Positions 24,245 through 44,893 are shown, numbered from the stretch's first letter. The stretch is DNA of 64,000 nt from Sphagnum magellanicum (GCA_021904315.1 CM038920.1:4402001-4466000); one strand, 5' to 3'. The notes: generated from the letters alone by a model not told the origin. Numbers and translations are program-made.

Positions 24245-25405
24245 CTTTAAAATGACAGCTTTACAAGTTTCTTGTGCTGGTCAGATCCAGGACTTTCTTC
24301 TACTAATGCAGTTCTCACAATTTGGCATGCATAGCAAACAAGTGAGCCTCAGTGATGGGACACACCATGGGATCAAGCAATGGAGCAACTGATCTGTCTT
24401 ATGAAAGAAAATGCTGTCCATGGAAGTTGATGATCAAAGCTGCATTTGGGGAGTGCTTACAGTGCTTTTGTGACATTTTTAGTGTCCACCCATAGCTTGG
24501 AAGATCTCCCAGATAGTTGACATTTTGTACATCATATTTTTGACCAGTCACACCTTTTAAGCAGAAAGTTTCATGAGCAGTTCCAGCAGTTGTAGGTGAC
24601 AGTGGCTGGCACCTTCAATGAAGGCTGAGGAGTATGCTCATATGGTTTCATAGTTTGTTTATACTAAGCAACAATTTGGCTCCTGACCTTGGCATTGTAG
24701 TTCATGCATGATGCTCTACTCCCACAGCAATGTGGGGATGGAACTAGGTGACTCTGAATCACATCTAGTGGAGTGCAGTGGGATAGAACCAATTGAGGTT
24801 GTTTCGTGTCTTGCTGCAGGGTTCCTCGTCATGCTTTTAGATGGTTGATGCATTACTTTCAGCTTCAGAGAAAGATGGTAAGTATCCAAGAAAGCTGTAA
24901 ACATTCCTGTACAAATTTTATCAGACACATGAGAGACCATTTCTTTATCAACCTCATAAAAACATTTCATGAAATCTCTATTAGGTCCTACACTCTTTCA
25001 ATTTCACTTGGAGACAGATGCTTTTTATAAATGATTTCTTGTATGCTTTTCAATTTCTGCAGGGAATATCATCTATCAGGAACAGTGTACAATTTATCAC
25101 TAGATCTGGTTCAAAGACATGGCTCTTGGGCATTTTCCTCACAGAGCAGGTGCTTGGATAAGAGAGAAACTGTTCGGCAACAGCAGTTACAGGCTCAGAT
25201 TGAGTCCTAATATGCCAGTTTTCAGCAGGTATTTAACTGCAGACACACCATTGTTAATCCTCTAGGGTGCTCATATTAGTCTTTGTTTCAATAGTTCTCT
25301 TGCAGAAGAAAGTATGCATGTGAAACCACAGTCAGTCTGCTAGGAAGTTTTGCCCTAAGTTCTTTGCTAGCCTATATTCTGCAAGCAGATGCGCAGGAGT
25401 TTGTT

Positions 25406-25453
25406 GCCAGGTATGACATGGATCTGTGCTCTCCAGATCCATGTCATCCTGGC
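25406..25453. other. 48-bp near-perfect hairpin
   Basis: GCCAGG(T)ATGACATGGATCT is followed by a 9-base loop and then AGATCCATGTCATCCTGGC. The arms pair over about 19 bases with a single bulged base. It could be a small-RNA precursor stem, a transposon footprint, or a local inverted duplication. Confidence 0.7.
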
Positions 25454-28066
25454 AGTTCAACATCTGTGGGCTGGAATATTGCTGTTGATTGATGAACAGA
25501 GTGCAGTCAAAGTCTTTGGTTTGTACAAACTGGATATTTATTTGGTGTTGTTAGATGGGTTCTTAGAGGGAGAGGGATTGAGTGTAGGAATGAAATTTCA
25601 GAGGGTTACAATTGGCTATATTCTCAAAGTGTCATCTCCATGCAACCTTAAAGACATAAAGCTTATGCCTATGAGGATGAGTTAGATGGATTTAGTCTGT
25701 CTTATGCTGATGCCTGAGCAAGCATGACTCTTAACAATCAGTTTCAATGGGGCCCCAAGGAAGAATATCAATCTCACATCTGTTACATGCATGGTACTCC
25801 ACTGTCTCTAGCTAAGTTATTTCTATTCTTTGTTGATCTGCAACAACAGTCTAGGAATGTTACCCCTAATCTCTTGGACACTTCAAGAATGAGAGGTTCA
25901 ATAGACTGTTGTCCTTCAAAGGTTGACATTGGTAGGGGAAGAAATGTATGATATATTTTTAATGTTCTCAGAAATGCTCTTTTTTAAAAAACTGGTTTAT
26001 TTATCTTCCTCTGACCTGTTGTGTTCTGAAATATGTTCTCTACCTTCGAAATAATCCTCAATTGAATAAGTCTAACAATCTTGTAAATGGTGTCTAGTGT
26101 GTTGAGTTGTTCCTCATTATTTTGAATAGCTACTAAGTGCCATTATAAACAGAGGAAAACCAAAGGGAAAGTTCAGGGATTGTGATGTTCACATCCCCCA
26201 TTACTCCCCTGAAGTTTGAACTTGTTCAATGGGACTATTCCCTTCAAACCCCTTTGTAAAGAAGACCCTTTGAGATGACTTCACTTCTGCACACATCATG
26301 TGATCTCATCAAGGTTTTGGGTCAGGTAGTTAAAATCAATCCATGAGGAGTGAGTGAGATGTGGAATAACTTATGGGCTACTTTTTCTTTTCCTTTTTTT
26401 GCTTCTGTTTTTTTTTTCTTCTTTGCAATGTTGAAAGTTATATCATCAACTTTTACAAGATTACTGAATGAATTAATTGGTGGAAGTGGAAGCAAAAATG
26501 ATGGCATCAGTTGGTACTAGTGTATAAGTTGAAGGAAGGTGCAAGTGGACAAGGTTTCCGGCTATGAAGGTTTAATCTTGGGGTTGAGTTCTTGTAAAGA
26601 TATCAAAATCAATTATTGAATTTTGCAACTTGCAAGTAGGAAAGTTGAATAACAAAAGTGTCAACACTAAGTGCACGAAAGCCTTAAAGATGTGTATCTA
26701 TGGTAATTGTGTCACCTTTTTCTGGTGATGCAAATGTAACATGGAACCTCCTATCTAAGGATATCCAAAGAAGGATTTGAAAGAAAAAGGTCAGTGAAAT
26801 AATCAGGGTTTTTTTTTTCAATTTTCAACTATCACATGTGTTGGTGAGCATATGAATAAGCATTTAGAATTGAATGGTGAAAATTAGTCCAAACAGTAAG
26901 TTCCTGGTGACAAATTGGCCCTGATTTAAAAACTCAGTTGAAATGGGGTGAATTTTTCCCAATTTCTTTTTCCCTCAAATTTTGACAATTATTCCTTGGA
27001 ATCTATGACAAACTGCGATTTTTCTTGGGGGCTCACTGTGTGAAAAATTCTTCCCGCAAACAAGTGAAAGATCAGTATATGGTGGAAGAAGATTCACCAC
27101 GAAACATCAAAGGAATGAAAACTGCCAACAAACAACCCAATGAAGTCAAAACAGGTAGGATGCAAAATGCAAGACAAATCGGAGTCAACAATCGTGTCCT
27201 TTTTTCTTTGCCAGATTGAAAGACATTCTTCTTCAGGGTCAGAAAGACATTCTTCTTCGGGGTCAAAAAGACATGTCGCACATTTGAGGGAACAAAACAA
27301 ACCTTAAGAAGGATTACCACCTTAAGGAGGGTAATTATTTGGATGATTTAGGATCACTACAAGAGGAGTTGTGCATGCATTGCAACAAAGGCAATCATTC
27401 CTTTCCAAAAAATGTTGCATGCTGCATCCTAAGTTACATCCAAGCCAAAGGAATTGCGGTTTGAAAGGGCTATGAACTAAAGAACAAACAGGCTTTGAAA
27501 AAAGGTGTAGGAATAGGAAAGACAAGATGTCAAAACAAGACTAGTCATAAGTAAATTGGATTGCATAAGCAATGAGGGAATTGTGGTTTGCAAGGATAAG
27601 GAACTCCAGGACAATCGGAGTTTAGAAAGGAATGTAGGCCCAGGAAAGACAACAGGCAAAAGGTTGAACCAAAGCATTGTTTTGCAAAAGAATGTGGGCC
27701 AAGGAAAGATCACAGCCATAGTTTTGTAGGAGAGTTACAACTAGAGTTTTTGATTAGCAGTCCCTGTTGTGACAGCTGATTGTTTTGTGTGCTGAAACCA
27801 AAGGGGACAAATGGAAAACTACATCAACATCAAAAGAAAGGGAGTAGATGATTGAGTTAGTAAAGATGATTGCATCTACTTCAGAAATATTGAGGATTTG
27901 TTGATACATTAAGCACAAGATACCTTCTTTTTATGGTTCCAGATTCTCGAGAGTGAAAGCACTTGATTCAATCAAGGGATCACTGTGTCACTAAATCATA
28001 TTCCACATGTTTGCAGAGTGAATGCAATAGAACATGATCAGCTCACTGCCCAATCACATAACAGTG

Positions 28067-28246
28067 TCTAGTTCATGAAATTAAGCAGTGCTTTCTAGTT
28101 TATGAAATTAAGTAATGGTTTTTAGTCCATGAAATTAAGCGATGGTTTCAAGTTCATGAAATTGAATCACAATTCCTAGTTCCTGAAATTAAGTACCAGT
28201 TTCTAGTTCTTGAAATCAAGTAACAGTTTCTAGTTCTTAAAATTAG
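28067..28246. repeat. 30-bp tandem array, about six to seven units
   Basis: The unit is TCTAGTTCATGAAATTAAGT plus about 10 bases (AATGGTT-like), repeated with moderate divergence. It is head-to-tail with no spacers, so it is a minisatellite and not a CRISPR array. Confidence 0.8.
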
Positions 28247-28404
28247 TTTAACAAGAGATCTTAGTTTGAGTGTGCAGGTTTTTCAGATGTTCCATGAACT
28301 AATTTTGTGGTTAGCTTTGGTGATTTTAAAGTCATGGTCATGCCTTGGACTTCACCGACTCAACTGAGGCAATTGGCAAGAACATGACTCTTGACACTGA
28401 TCCT

Positions 28405-28520
28405 GTCGATATATGGAAGCTATCAAGCAAATGGAATAACAGCTACCAAATGGTTGTGACTGTGGTGATATCTGGAATTATCAAGCAAATGGGATAACAA
28501 CTACCAAGAGCTTGTGACAA
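28405..28520. repeat. 59-bp tandem duplication
   Basis: TATCAAGCAAATGG(A/G)ATAAC and ...CTACCAA...TTGTGAC occur twice, about 59 bp apart (near 28408 and 28467). Confidence 0.75.
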
Positions 28521-29244
28521 GCCAGGAGCGATCACAGGACTGCAAGAAAGACATAACCCTACTTCAGTCTGTATAGTGATGACAGCTCTATTGCACTGAA
28601 TTTGTGATATACTGCCCCCCAACTTTGTTCTTGGCAACTCATCTTGAGTACTTGGATCAACCAAAGATAATAATTCAATAAAGACACAATTCAACCCATG
28701 GCATTGTTTGCTCTTTTGGATATTGCAGTATATGCTTATTGCCAATCAAACAATCCCTATACATGAATGTGATCATGTGTTGATTGCATGATCAAACTCT
28801 CATTCAGAGTCTGGAACATTCTGAATATGATTGTTGAGAGAATTGTGGCATTTGATGCTGTTAGTGAAATGTGTATTTGAAGTCCTAGCATTTAAGGTCT
28901 TTAGGTTGCCATCTTTCTTACCAGAAATATCTTCATAGGCATTGATCTTCGTAAGTATTGAGAACATCTCCAAATCTCCGACATAAGCCTGCCTCTGAAT
29001 AGGACTTAGACATGAACTGTTGTCAGTAAGTTTATAGATATTTCCGATCCAACAACACATCAAGGAACTGGAAAAAGTGAGATATGCCTAACAAAATGGA
29101 CCCATATTCTGACACCATCACATGCTTTCAAGGACTGTCAAATCAGTAGTGGCTAGAACGCACTCAGGCCTCTTGTACACAAGATATGTAACATTCTTCA
29201 AAACATAGGTGCAGAAGATATTCTCTACCTTTCATTGAGTAGGT

Positions 29245-32200
29245 TCAAATAGAATGGCCACCATTATCATTATCATCAGTAGTCCACCAAAAACTTACTG
29301 AGAAGCTTGGACTGAGGGATTGCACATAATGCCACCACTTTGGTGGTATGTACAACATCTGCCCTTCCTCTAATATGCAATCTACAAACTTCAAGTCCTG
29401 TGCCTCAGGCCATTGTTCATTGTCTGGGTTGTTCAAATCCACCTGTAAATCCACACAAAAATTTAAACTTTGCTCTGTGGCTAGGTTGTGAAGTCTGAAG
29501 CAAACCTCACTAAGAGAGAAAGAGTGAAGGTCAAGCCAAATTCTGAGACTCTTCCCTAGAAGAAGCTGCTAGCAAATCAAATTTTATGGTTACCTGTGAA
29601 ATGAAAAACTAAGGACTTTAGTTCATGTTAATGAGGCTGTCAAAAACTCACACAACCTATTTGGCATAACATACATATAGACACCATGTGCAGCAGGACA
29701 AACTCTAAATCAAAACAAAATGTGCAGCATTCAATTCAGCCAATTTATGAATGGAAAGCCTGCTGTTGATAATATGGTTGGCACCTGACTAGAGTTACAT
29801 AACATGGCTTCAGCATAAGGGTACAGACACTCTGAGGCCTGATGTGAGTACAGCCTCACATACTTCCGCCCCACCACCTGGACCATCCGATCAAAAAATG
29901 AGAAAAAAGGTGGGGGGTATAAAGCACCACAAGTACCATACCTTCATACTATTCTGCATAGAGTGCATCAAATTACAGAAAATGCATCACAGCTATTACC
30001 TTTTAATAGTCCAGCCCCTTTCACTAAGCCTTTCAGTTGCAATTAAACCTGCTCCTAACAACTATAGAATAACAAGAGCATTCCCACGTGCACTTTAAAA
30101 ACTTACTTGAGCTAAGAAATTATGATGAGGGTCATGATGCAGTGGGGTGATGGTTCCTGCAGGGCCAAGCCAGGCATTGATTGAATGCAATTCACCACCT
30201 CCCACTGAGCAGTAGTCTGGGATCACAATGTCTGATCGGAGTTGAGGGATCTGCCAATCTTTCCATGCCCAATAAGTACTTCTTTGCACTAACTGCATCT
30301 GTGAAATCCAGGAGCATGGTTCCATACACTTTGGGAAGCAAATTCGTTACACACATCAAGTCGCAGGCAGTCTAATAGACTCTGCAATGAGGTCAAGATG
30401 TGATCTTCAAACACAGATAGATTACAGAAAAGGCAAATGTACAAAAAGATGTACCTGATCAAAGAGTGGATGCTGAGCAAGATATAGCTGCTCCTTGGAA
30501 GAACAGCCAAGCCTTGTGTGCCATCGCTCCATCAATTGAGACAGAGTCATTAGCTCCTGTCTCCACCCTTCAGCAAGATAATGTTCCCCCACCTGTCCCC
30601 TCTGTCAATTTCTAATCCTCTTTCATCTTACAAAAACCCACACTGCAATGCAAATAGTCCAAATATACAAAGGCAGATTCTTATTTCTATGCCCATCTGC
30701 ATCCTAACTTCACATTATAGCTCCCACTACAATCTGCATCACTCATTAGTCCTGTAGTTTCTGGATGTAAGCTAAACAACTCACCTCGACAGGGATGGTA
30801 CGATTCCCAGCAATCTTCTGTAAATACTTGAAGTCATTCCATTTGGTCAATGCAGGCCAGTGAGACATGGCATCTGTGACAATGACAGGCAAACCTGGTA
30901 GGAAATAGTTGCAGAGGAATTCTTCAAGGGATGGATTACATTGCTTCTCTACAAACTTGCATTGAAGGGACCCATGTGGTAGACATTCCAGTACCTGCAA
31001 AAGTGATCAGATCAGTTTTAATGCTTCTACTATTAGCAGTTGACCAACCTCTTCCAGTCCCTAAGAATGTACTGAACATACTCATTCCCTTATCAAGCAG
31101 GGCCCTCCTCACAAGCATCCAAGACTTAGTCCCTCCACCTAAATAACAAAATTTTTCAAGCCTATGTGTAAATCCTCAAGCACTGTTGGAAACTTGTCAT
31201 TTGACATGTAACAAGCATAGAAGGTACTCAAGAACATAAAGCTACCTCCGGTGGATCCACTCCAACTGCCAAATGTGATGTATTCCAATGTTGCCCCAAA
31301 CTCACATCTCCTGCAGTAGAGGATGACAATTTGGTATCCTCATGGACATCTGAGCAGATCTCTTCTGTACAAGACCTCTTATGGCATTGCAATACCTCAC
31401 CTTCTTCACAATGCAACTCCCCTACTATACTTCTTTCTTCCATATATTCTGACCAATCTGTGCCTTGTTTCCTCTTCAACTGCTTGCTGATGTTCAGATT
31501 TTGGATTGTTGGTGTTGCTACTGCTTCCTTACCCTCCTCATCTGAGGGTCCACCATTCTCCTCATGCCCCTCAGCCCCTAACCTAATCAAATGCTCTTCC
31601 CTGTCACTGTTGCCCACAGTATCCTGGAAGGAAACAATAGCTGCATCAAGGGCAGAGCGGAACAGAGGACCCCCCATCATCACCCCCAGGTCCAGGTATC
31701 GCAATGCTTGATCAAGCTGCCTAGCATACTGACAGTGAGATGCCAAGCAAAGACAAGAGAGCGAGAAAGCATCGCGCCACACCAGAGGGACACTGTGCCA
31801 AGCTCCTGTATGAAGTTGCTCCCATGCCATATCATGAGCAGCTTCTGCTGGCCCTTCTTCCTTTGCCCCACCACAAGCTTCTGCCAGCAGCCCGGCACAC
31901 ATAATGCCCCCATTCCTGCACAGCTGTGCTCCTTATTCCAACCCACATCATTATATTGAACTTCATGACTTCATGTACACCAGTAAAATAGCACAATGCA
32001 TGCTGTAAATAATTGAATTGCATAGAAACAGTGACTCCAATGTGACTGACTTGAGAAGCCAAAGTTTGGGAATGCAGCATAAACATCAAGGAAAGCTAGA
32101 GGCATATTTAAGAGATTATAGAGAACTCTCCAAAACAATGCTTTGAAGGCGAGATGACAATAAGTGCAGTCTAACCTAATGAGAGTCACTCACAAGGTGC

Positions 32201-32579
32201 CAGACCATCACCTTGATCACAAATAGCAGTTGTGAGCTGCTGTGACCACTCACTGACTGCATGAGCTCCCAATAGTGAGAGAAGATAATCATACAAAAAT
32301 CTGCCAAAAATTTCAGGCAAACCACTATACAAAATCTGCGTCCTGAGTTTCTGTCACATTTCTGGAAGTAACACTAAGACTCAATCATGTTGTTGACTAA
32401 CACTCAAAAAGACATGGTATTCAAGAAAAGGTAGAACCAACAGATCTCTGACAGGTAAGAGATGAAGAGGGAAATGAGGGACTTACCTGGTCAAGGAAAG
32501 GAAGCAGGAGGGATGGAGGGACAGGCAGAGTGAGGGGTTGTGTGGCACTAGCATCCAGGAACACTGGGAGTGTGACCAT
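29245..32579 (-). CDS. JMJ30: JmjC-domain dioxygenase, KDM8/JMJ30-like
   Basis: Seven exons: 32579-32487, 31923-31246, 30994-30785, 30592-30455, 30250-30107, 29877-29785 and 29442-29245. All junctions are phase 0 with GT/AG ends, giving 517 aa. The N-terminal helical part has [20 protein letters not shown] and [12 protein letters not shown] as in plant JMJ30. An acidic, Ser-rich linker (about residues 130-250) is longer than in Arabidopsis, whose protein is about 430 aa. The JmjC core shows [37 protein letters not shown] (Fe ligands H411 and D413), GRKYVRLY (2-oxoglutarate Lys K426) and [12 protein letters not shown] (third Fe ligand H490). The family are Fe(II)/2-oxoglutarate hydroxylases or demethylases, nuclear, linked in plants to H3K36 marks and the clock. 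Least certain are the first exon and its acceptor (CACAG|CTG); a different acceptor 8 bp downstream breaks the frame. Confidence 0.9.
32170..32410 (-). repeat. Exon-like segment in JmjC intron 1 (copy 1)
   Basis: On the minus strand, GCAG precedes an open stretch reading [19 protein letters not shown], ending at a good donor (CACCTT|GTGAGT). Used as an exon it would leave phase 1 and break the JmjC frame. A diverged copy with an internal stop lies at 41090-41350 in an intron of the dehydrogenase gene. It is probably a dispersed repeat or gene fragment, or a rare cassette exon. Confidence 0.5.
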
Positions 32580-35500
32580 TTTGCACACAGCAGATATGAA
32601 GAGCAAAATTCAGGTTGCTGCAACTAAGCAAAAAAGGATACAAGAATCAAAAGACTTACATATGGACTACAATTCTGTTTGCATTGAAGGAAAAATGCAA
32701 ACAAAGGTGGGAGGAATTTTACCAGGTACACTCTGAACATGATCATTTGCAAGCGGCTCTTTTAGGATCTGTACAGAATGTGTGATTGTCTCTCCACGCT
32801 CTGGATGTGCCATTTTCTCGTTGTATCCAACAGAACTTTGCAAACTTTGACCAAGAAACCTACTTCTAAATCCAAGTGCAAATCTTGCAACCTGAGGTAG
32901 AGCAGCACTATCCACATGAATTCAATATCTCGGAACATGCTTTGGATGTGCCATTTTCTTGTTAGCGACCCCAGTTTGGCTTGCGTTATTTGGGTCGAAA
33001 AAGTGAGAGTTGATAGGTCGCGGAGAGGAAGGTACGTCAGGAAGGGAGAAGATTTCTGAGAATCGTGACGATGAATCGTAAGTATTGTGGGTCCTGTTGC
33101 CGCGTGCATTAGATGTTTGCCTTTTCCTCCGTCAACCCCGCGAGCACAAGTGCGTTCGTCCGTCCGTCGACCTCGGGAGCTCAAGTGCGAACGATAGAGG
33201 ATCTGCAATGCGACGCGCGCACGCGGGAGAGCGCCCGTGAGAGAGAGAGAGAAAGGGTAGAATAGCAGCTGATGGAGGAGGGCAAGTACGTGATTTTGTT
33301 GCAGGCGGCGGTAGTGAGGAGAAGAAAAACAAATTGGAGATGAGGGAGGGCAGTATTTTGTCCTCGCCTTAAGCTTTGGTAAGCTTGGTGGTGGTTTAGG
33401 GTTCCCCCCATGACTGCAGCAATACCCTTTGCGTAGGACAAACCTGGAAAGGAAGAGGTTTTGAGGGTTGCAGGATGCGTAACACTAGTGGACGTGAGGG
33501 GCAAGCGGTACCAGGAGCTGCAGGAGGATCAGTAGAAGGAGGAGCACAAGTGGGTTAAAAAAGTGGAGAAGAGACAGGTCAGAAAGATGGTGGGGGGGGG
33601 GGGTGGGTTGGGGAGCTGGACGAGAGCAAACAGGTCGTGGGTTTGTTTGTTCCGGAGCTGCTACTTCTTCTTGGATCGGTAGAGTTTCGTTTACAACAAG
33701 GTTCCATGATGGCGAGGCAAGAGATGGACGGGTAAGGATGTCCGTCAGGATGTGGGAGGTAGAGTCTAGAGACAGTCTTTGATCTGTGAGCTAGGGTTTC
33801 TTCGGGGTGAAGATGAGAAGCCTAAGACTAACTAATGGAGGATGCAAAGGAGACAGTCAAGTGCATGACTAGTCAGTGCCATGGAGGACAAGATTAGTCC
33901 TTCTTCCTTACATGAACAGCACTGTTAAGGCAGCTCAGCGATAACAGAGCCTCCTCCATCTTCTAGGTGCTTTTTTCTCTCCATACCACAGTGATGGCAT
34001 GTTGCACTAAGAAAATGGGCTGTGGAAGAATGATGGAAGATGCTACAAAAAAATGCAGGTGTAAGCAAGATAAGAACTACTGATCCAGGAACACAAAATT
34101 CATCTGGAGATGTTTTCAAAGCTTGTTGTTCCACCTGAGCATCCATTTCAGTAATGCTCCAATGCCTTAATTCTGCTGCTGTTGTTGGAAAGTATGTGTG
34201 GTTTGAGTCTAGTCTGATGAAGTGGGTTTTTTACTTATGAATGCAGCAATCATGTGTCAAAACTTGTTGATCCTGCACTGGAGCCTTACTTCAAGCCCCT
34301 TGACTATGTATAACCCTAGCAGACATTGAAGAGCAGCTGGAGTTAGCTAGCCAGGAGGAGAAAGTGCCATTGTATTTAGGGGACTAGGTGAGACAAAGCT
34401 TGTGGTCTGCATGACAGTTTGCTGTTACTGTACATGAGAAGCTTGTATATGCAGCATGGTTATGGTGTGAGAAAAGGGACAAAGATCTGAATGACAATGG
34501 CTCATCAACCTATTGCAGTGGCAGGAAACTGGAATGTCTGGACTCTGCCATGGCACATAGCTTTGCACCCCGGCTGCCCTCTGATGCTTGTTCCTGTCAC
34601 AGCTCAACGATGGATCCGTGTTCCAGCATTTGTGGTTCTGCACCTGTTAGCAGCAGAGTCTCAAATGACATTGCATCCACATTCATGGAGATATAGTGCA
34701 ATGCAACCATCATAAAAATGGCGGCTCTTTCCATTCCATTCTTATAAGAAAGAGATGTCATTTGTGCAAAGCAAATTTGCTGAGATGTATGTATGTTTTG
34801 TGACCGACTTGCAGAAAGTCCCAAGAGGATAGATAGAGATGCAATGATCTATATCTCCATGTAGCTCTAGGGTTTTTTGGGGTGGTTTCATCTAAACCAG
34901 GACTCGGAGGCTCTATTGAAAAGTAAGAACCAGATGACACTGATATTTTCACTATATCGAACATCTACATGTATCCTAGATTTTTCTTTAATTGGATGAG
35001 TTGCAAGTGGTCATTGGATATTAAGATTAGATTGTCCACAGAAGGTTTTTCTTTTCTTAAAAAAAAAAAGAATGTTCGAATTTACACTAAGAAATGATAA
35101 ATAAATAAATTTAAATTGTTGCCGAAGTGGAAAAAATAGGCCCAAAAACAAATGTTGGACTCCACATGGAGAATGATTAAGATGAAAGCTATTAAGTTCT
35201 CTGGTATCTAAAATTTCAAACCATTCCTTTCTAAACCTTTCATGAATTCTCCGGATGCAAATGGCAATCATATAACCTCCTGATGTTGGTTGTCATGTAT
35301 TTTCTCTTGGCAACTTTGTCACAAAAAATGTCTTTAAACCTGTAAGATGCTCAGCATCCATGTTGTGACTCCTTAAGACAGCATTCCAAAAACCCTGCCA
35401 TTTGTGTCACCTGGAAATTTCTCTTAATACATTTATAGATTGTCTACCTGTTGACACAATAAACCCTTCACAGACTTGTGATGTGGGTTTTTTTTTCCCC

Positions 35501-35775
35501 ATTTCCCCTATTCTACATGTTTGTGATACAGTGTCCTTTTGTCTACCCTGGATTATCTGTATACCCTGCCCCCATCTGGATTATCACATGTTTTCAAGTA
35601 TCATCAGCATGTGGTTTTCCAAGATTCTAGATCTCTTGGATTTTTCCCTCCAGAAAATCAGCCTCCATCTACCAAGAGCTTGGATGGCTTCATTCTCTCT
35701 GGGATGTAAGAATATTCAGGGATTCCAATTGAGCAATCATCTGATAGACTGTTCCACACAAACTTTGCATTGAAT
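32580..35775. other. Intergenic region upstream of the JmjC gene
   Basis: A 25-base direct repeat (CTGGATGTGCCATTTTCTCG-like) occurs at 32799 and 32941. GA-rich tracts lie near 33237-33260, a telo-box (AACCCTAAACC on the minus strand) near 33393-33405, and a long G-run at 33590-33614. No gene was recognised between 33.6 and 35.7 kb. A minus frame at 34146 (MDAQVEQQALKTSPDEF) might be an exon but has no family match I know. Confidence 0.4.
33590..33614 (+). other. G-rich tract with quadruplex potential
   Basis: A run of 13 G, then GGG and GGGG separated by single T or TT. The pattern meets the simple four-G-run rule for a DNA quadruplex. It lies about 1 kb upstream of the JmjC start. Confidence 0.5.
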
Positions 35776-43102
<7,327 letters not shown>

Positions 43103-44030
43103 CGACCCATTCTCCTCAAATCCTACTAGCTACAAACAAACAGTCTTCAAGGTGCTTCTTCTGTGAGGTTCTGCTCTCAAGGGCAAAACGGGAAAACCTC
43201 CTTCATTCCGACTGGGGCTTGAACTGAAGTCTACAACAACCTCAAGACAAAACCATCGCAACCTAAATGGCAAACCGAGCAAGAGAGTTGCATCAATGCT
43301 TGAGGCGGAGCTTACTGTGATCACAGTAGTCGGAACGTCCCAAAACGCGCACATCAAATCCAACTTTCTTCTTCAAAGAAGCGGCAATGCTCAGAGTTTG
43401 CCAAAAACCGTAACACAAATTCTCTGCGATGGGTTCCAGATTTTCTCGCTAAAACAAAAAGAAGCGGTAGTAATCGTCATATCTCCAACCAATTTCACAA
43501 TCCGCAAAACAGGGGGAAAACCAAAGGAAGAAGAAGAGGAGGAGGAGGAGCATTCTCTCGTCTTTCTTCCCCTCCGCCCATTTTTTGTAGATTCCCGTTG
43601 TCAACATCCTACCCAATCTTTCCTCCGGTCTCAAGAGGAGCTGACAAAACGCCCCAGTCTTCGTAGTCGTTGTCTTCTTCCTCCTCCTCCTTCTCCTCTT
43701 TGTTCTTTCATTCCCATCATCGCTCGCGTGCACTCGTCGCCATCGCCATTTCCTTCCCCTTCTCCTTGAAGTCCCCAGTCCGTCGTCCCTCTGCTCCACG
43801 GGCACGGGTATGTGACCGGGTCCGCCCCGATCGACCACCCGGGCCGGTCCAAGCTCGCGGCGGGTGGTTTCCGGTCCACCCGGCTGCCCGAATAATCATG
43901 ATTGACTGACCCCTCCCTCCCCACCTGCCCAAAAAACAAAAAAAAATCCCTAAACTTAGAAAGTGCGCCGGGTTTTTTAAAATATTATTATTTATTTAAA
44001 ATTTTGAGTGTTCAGGCGGTTTTTCAATTT
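43103..44030 (-). promoter_or_regulatory. Likely promoter and 5' leader region of the dehydrogenase gene
   Basis: It is GC-richer than its surroundings. On the minus strand a possible acceptor (GTGTGCAG|GCAGTGCGACAG) precedes Met13, so a 5'-UTR intron is possible. Pyrimidine tracts (CTCCTCCTCC) lie near 43540 and 43680. No TATA box was placed with confidence. Confidence 0.3.
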
Positions 44031-44039
44031 GAATAACCG

Positions 44040-44790
44040 CCGGTTCCTTTTATTTGATCAAATCAGAATCCAACCTGCTGGTTCCAGGTACCTATTTGGA
44101 AAACAATTCAGAATAAAAGAACCAGTGCTTTTCTTTTCAATTTTGTGATGTCGTTCAGGTGGCAATCGTTCATAAGTATATTTAGCCAAATTTGGTGATA
44201 TTAAAAATATGAAAGTAAAAAAAATAGGATGTAGCTGTTTCAGATCGTTGGCAATTGTAGTGATTTTTGGCAAGTTTTTAGAGCTTTTTTGGTATTTTGG
44301 CAAATTGCTTTCAAAAGAACAGGGAATTTTTATAGAATATTCTTTTTTTCAAAATACTTTTTGCAAACTGGCAAAATTTTGCAACAAAAAAATGACTGCA
44401 AAGAACTGTTGATTTCCGGATATTTGAAGAAAAAAAAAATCCATCAAAGAACAGTTGGTTGCGACTATTTGATCAAAATCATAATAAAGAACCTCCGGTT
44501 CTGTTCAGTTAAAATGGAACCAGAGAACCTCCGGTTCTTTTTGCTTCAAACCCCTCGCTAATTGCCGGGTTTCATGAAAGAACCGGCAGGTTTCTGGATG
44601 GTTAATTGACTTTTTCCACAAAATTGAGAACTGCAGTTATATATCAGAACCGGGTATTTGAGTTTTTGCGAACCTTGTTTACATATTCGAACCTGCATAT
44701 TTTTTTATTTTTGAGAACCGCAATTATCAACCCTAAGAACCACCCTGATACCCAGTGGGGGTTTGGTGCAGTTTCTAATAACCACCTCAC
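44040..44790 (+). repeat. Dispersed repeat, longer copy (partner at 18.7-19.15 kb)
   Basis: Non-coding, with recurring GAACC(N)CCGGTTCTTT palindromes (for example AAGAACCTCCGGTTCT near 44485 and again near 44525), GAACCGGGTATTTGAG and a GATACCCAGTGGGG end. It is related in reverse orientation to 18715-19150. Pieces with TAGCCAAATTTGGCTAC recur near 45240-45420 and 47470-47560. Confidence 0.5.
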
Positions 44791-44893
44791 AACTGGTGTT
44801 TTGCCATACATAAAGGTCTGGGGTGGCAGATTATATTATGTAATCTTCACATGATGATCATACATATGTAATAGTGACCAAATGTGTCAATTG

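Larger units (their letters stand above)
24245..29244. other. Gene-free interval with local repeats
   Basis: No protein family was recognised on either strand. Short frames around 25389-25685 and 28800-29063 have no motif; the latter lies just downstream of the JmjC gene and may be its 3' UTR. The interval contains a strong hairpin (25406-25453) and three tandem-repeat blocks, including a 24-bp unit AGAAAGACATTCTTCTTC(A/G)GGGTC twice at 27219-27262. Confidence 0.45.

Noticed and set aside
28067..28246. A CRISPR-like array
   Set aside because: The repeats are contiguous and diverged, without unique spacers, in a plant-type genome.
32190..32325. [13 protein letters not shown]... as a normal JmjC exon
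   Set aside because: It would end in phase 1, while the next exon must be entered in phase 0 for the conserved MAWEQLH region. Skipping it gives a family-like N-terminus.
43539..43560. Poly-Glu run in a plus-strand frame (43296-43769) as a gene
   Set aside because: It is a GAGGAGG simple tract in the dehydrogenase upstream region, with no domain and no splice support.
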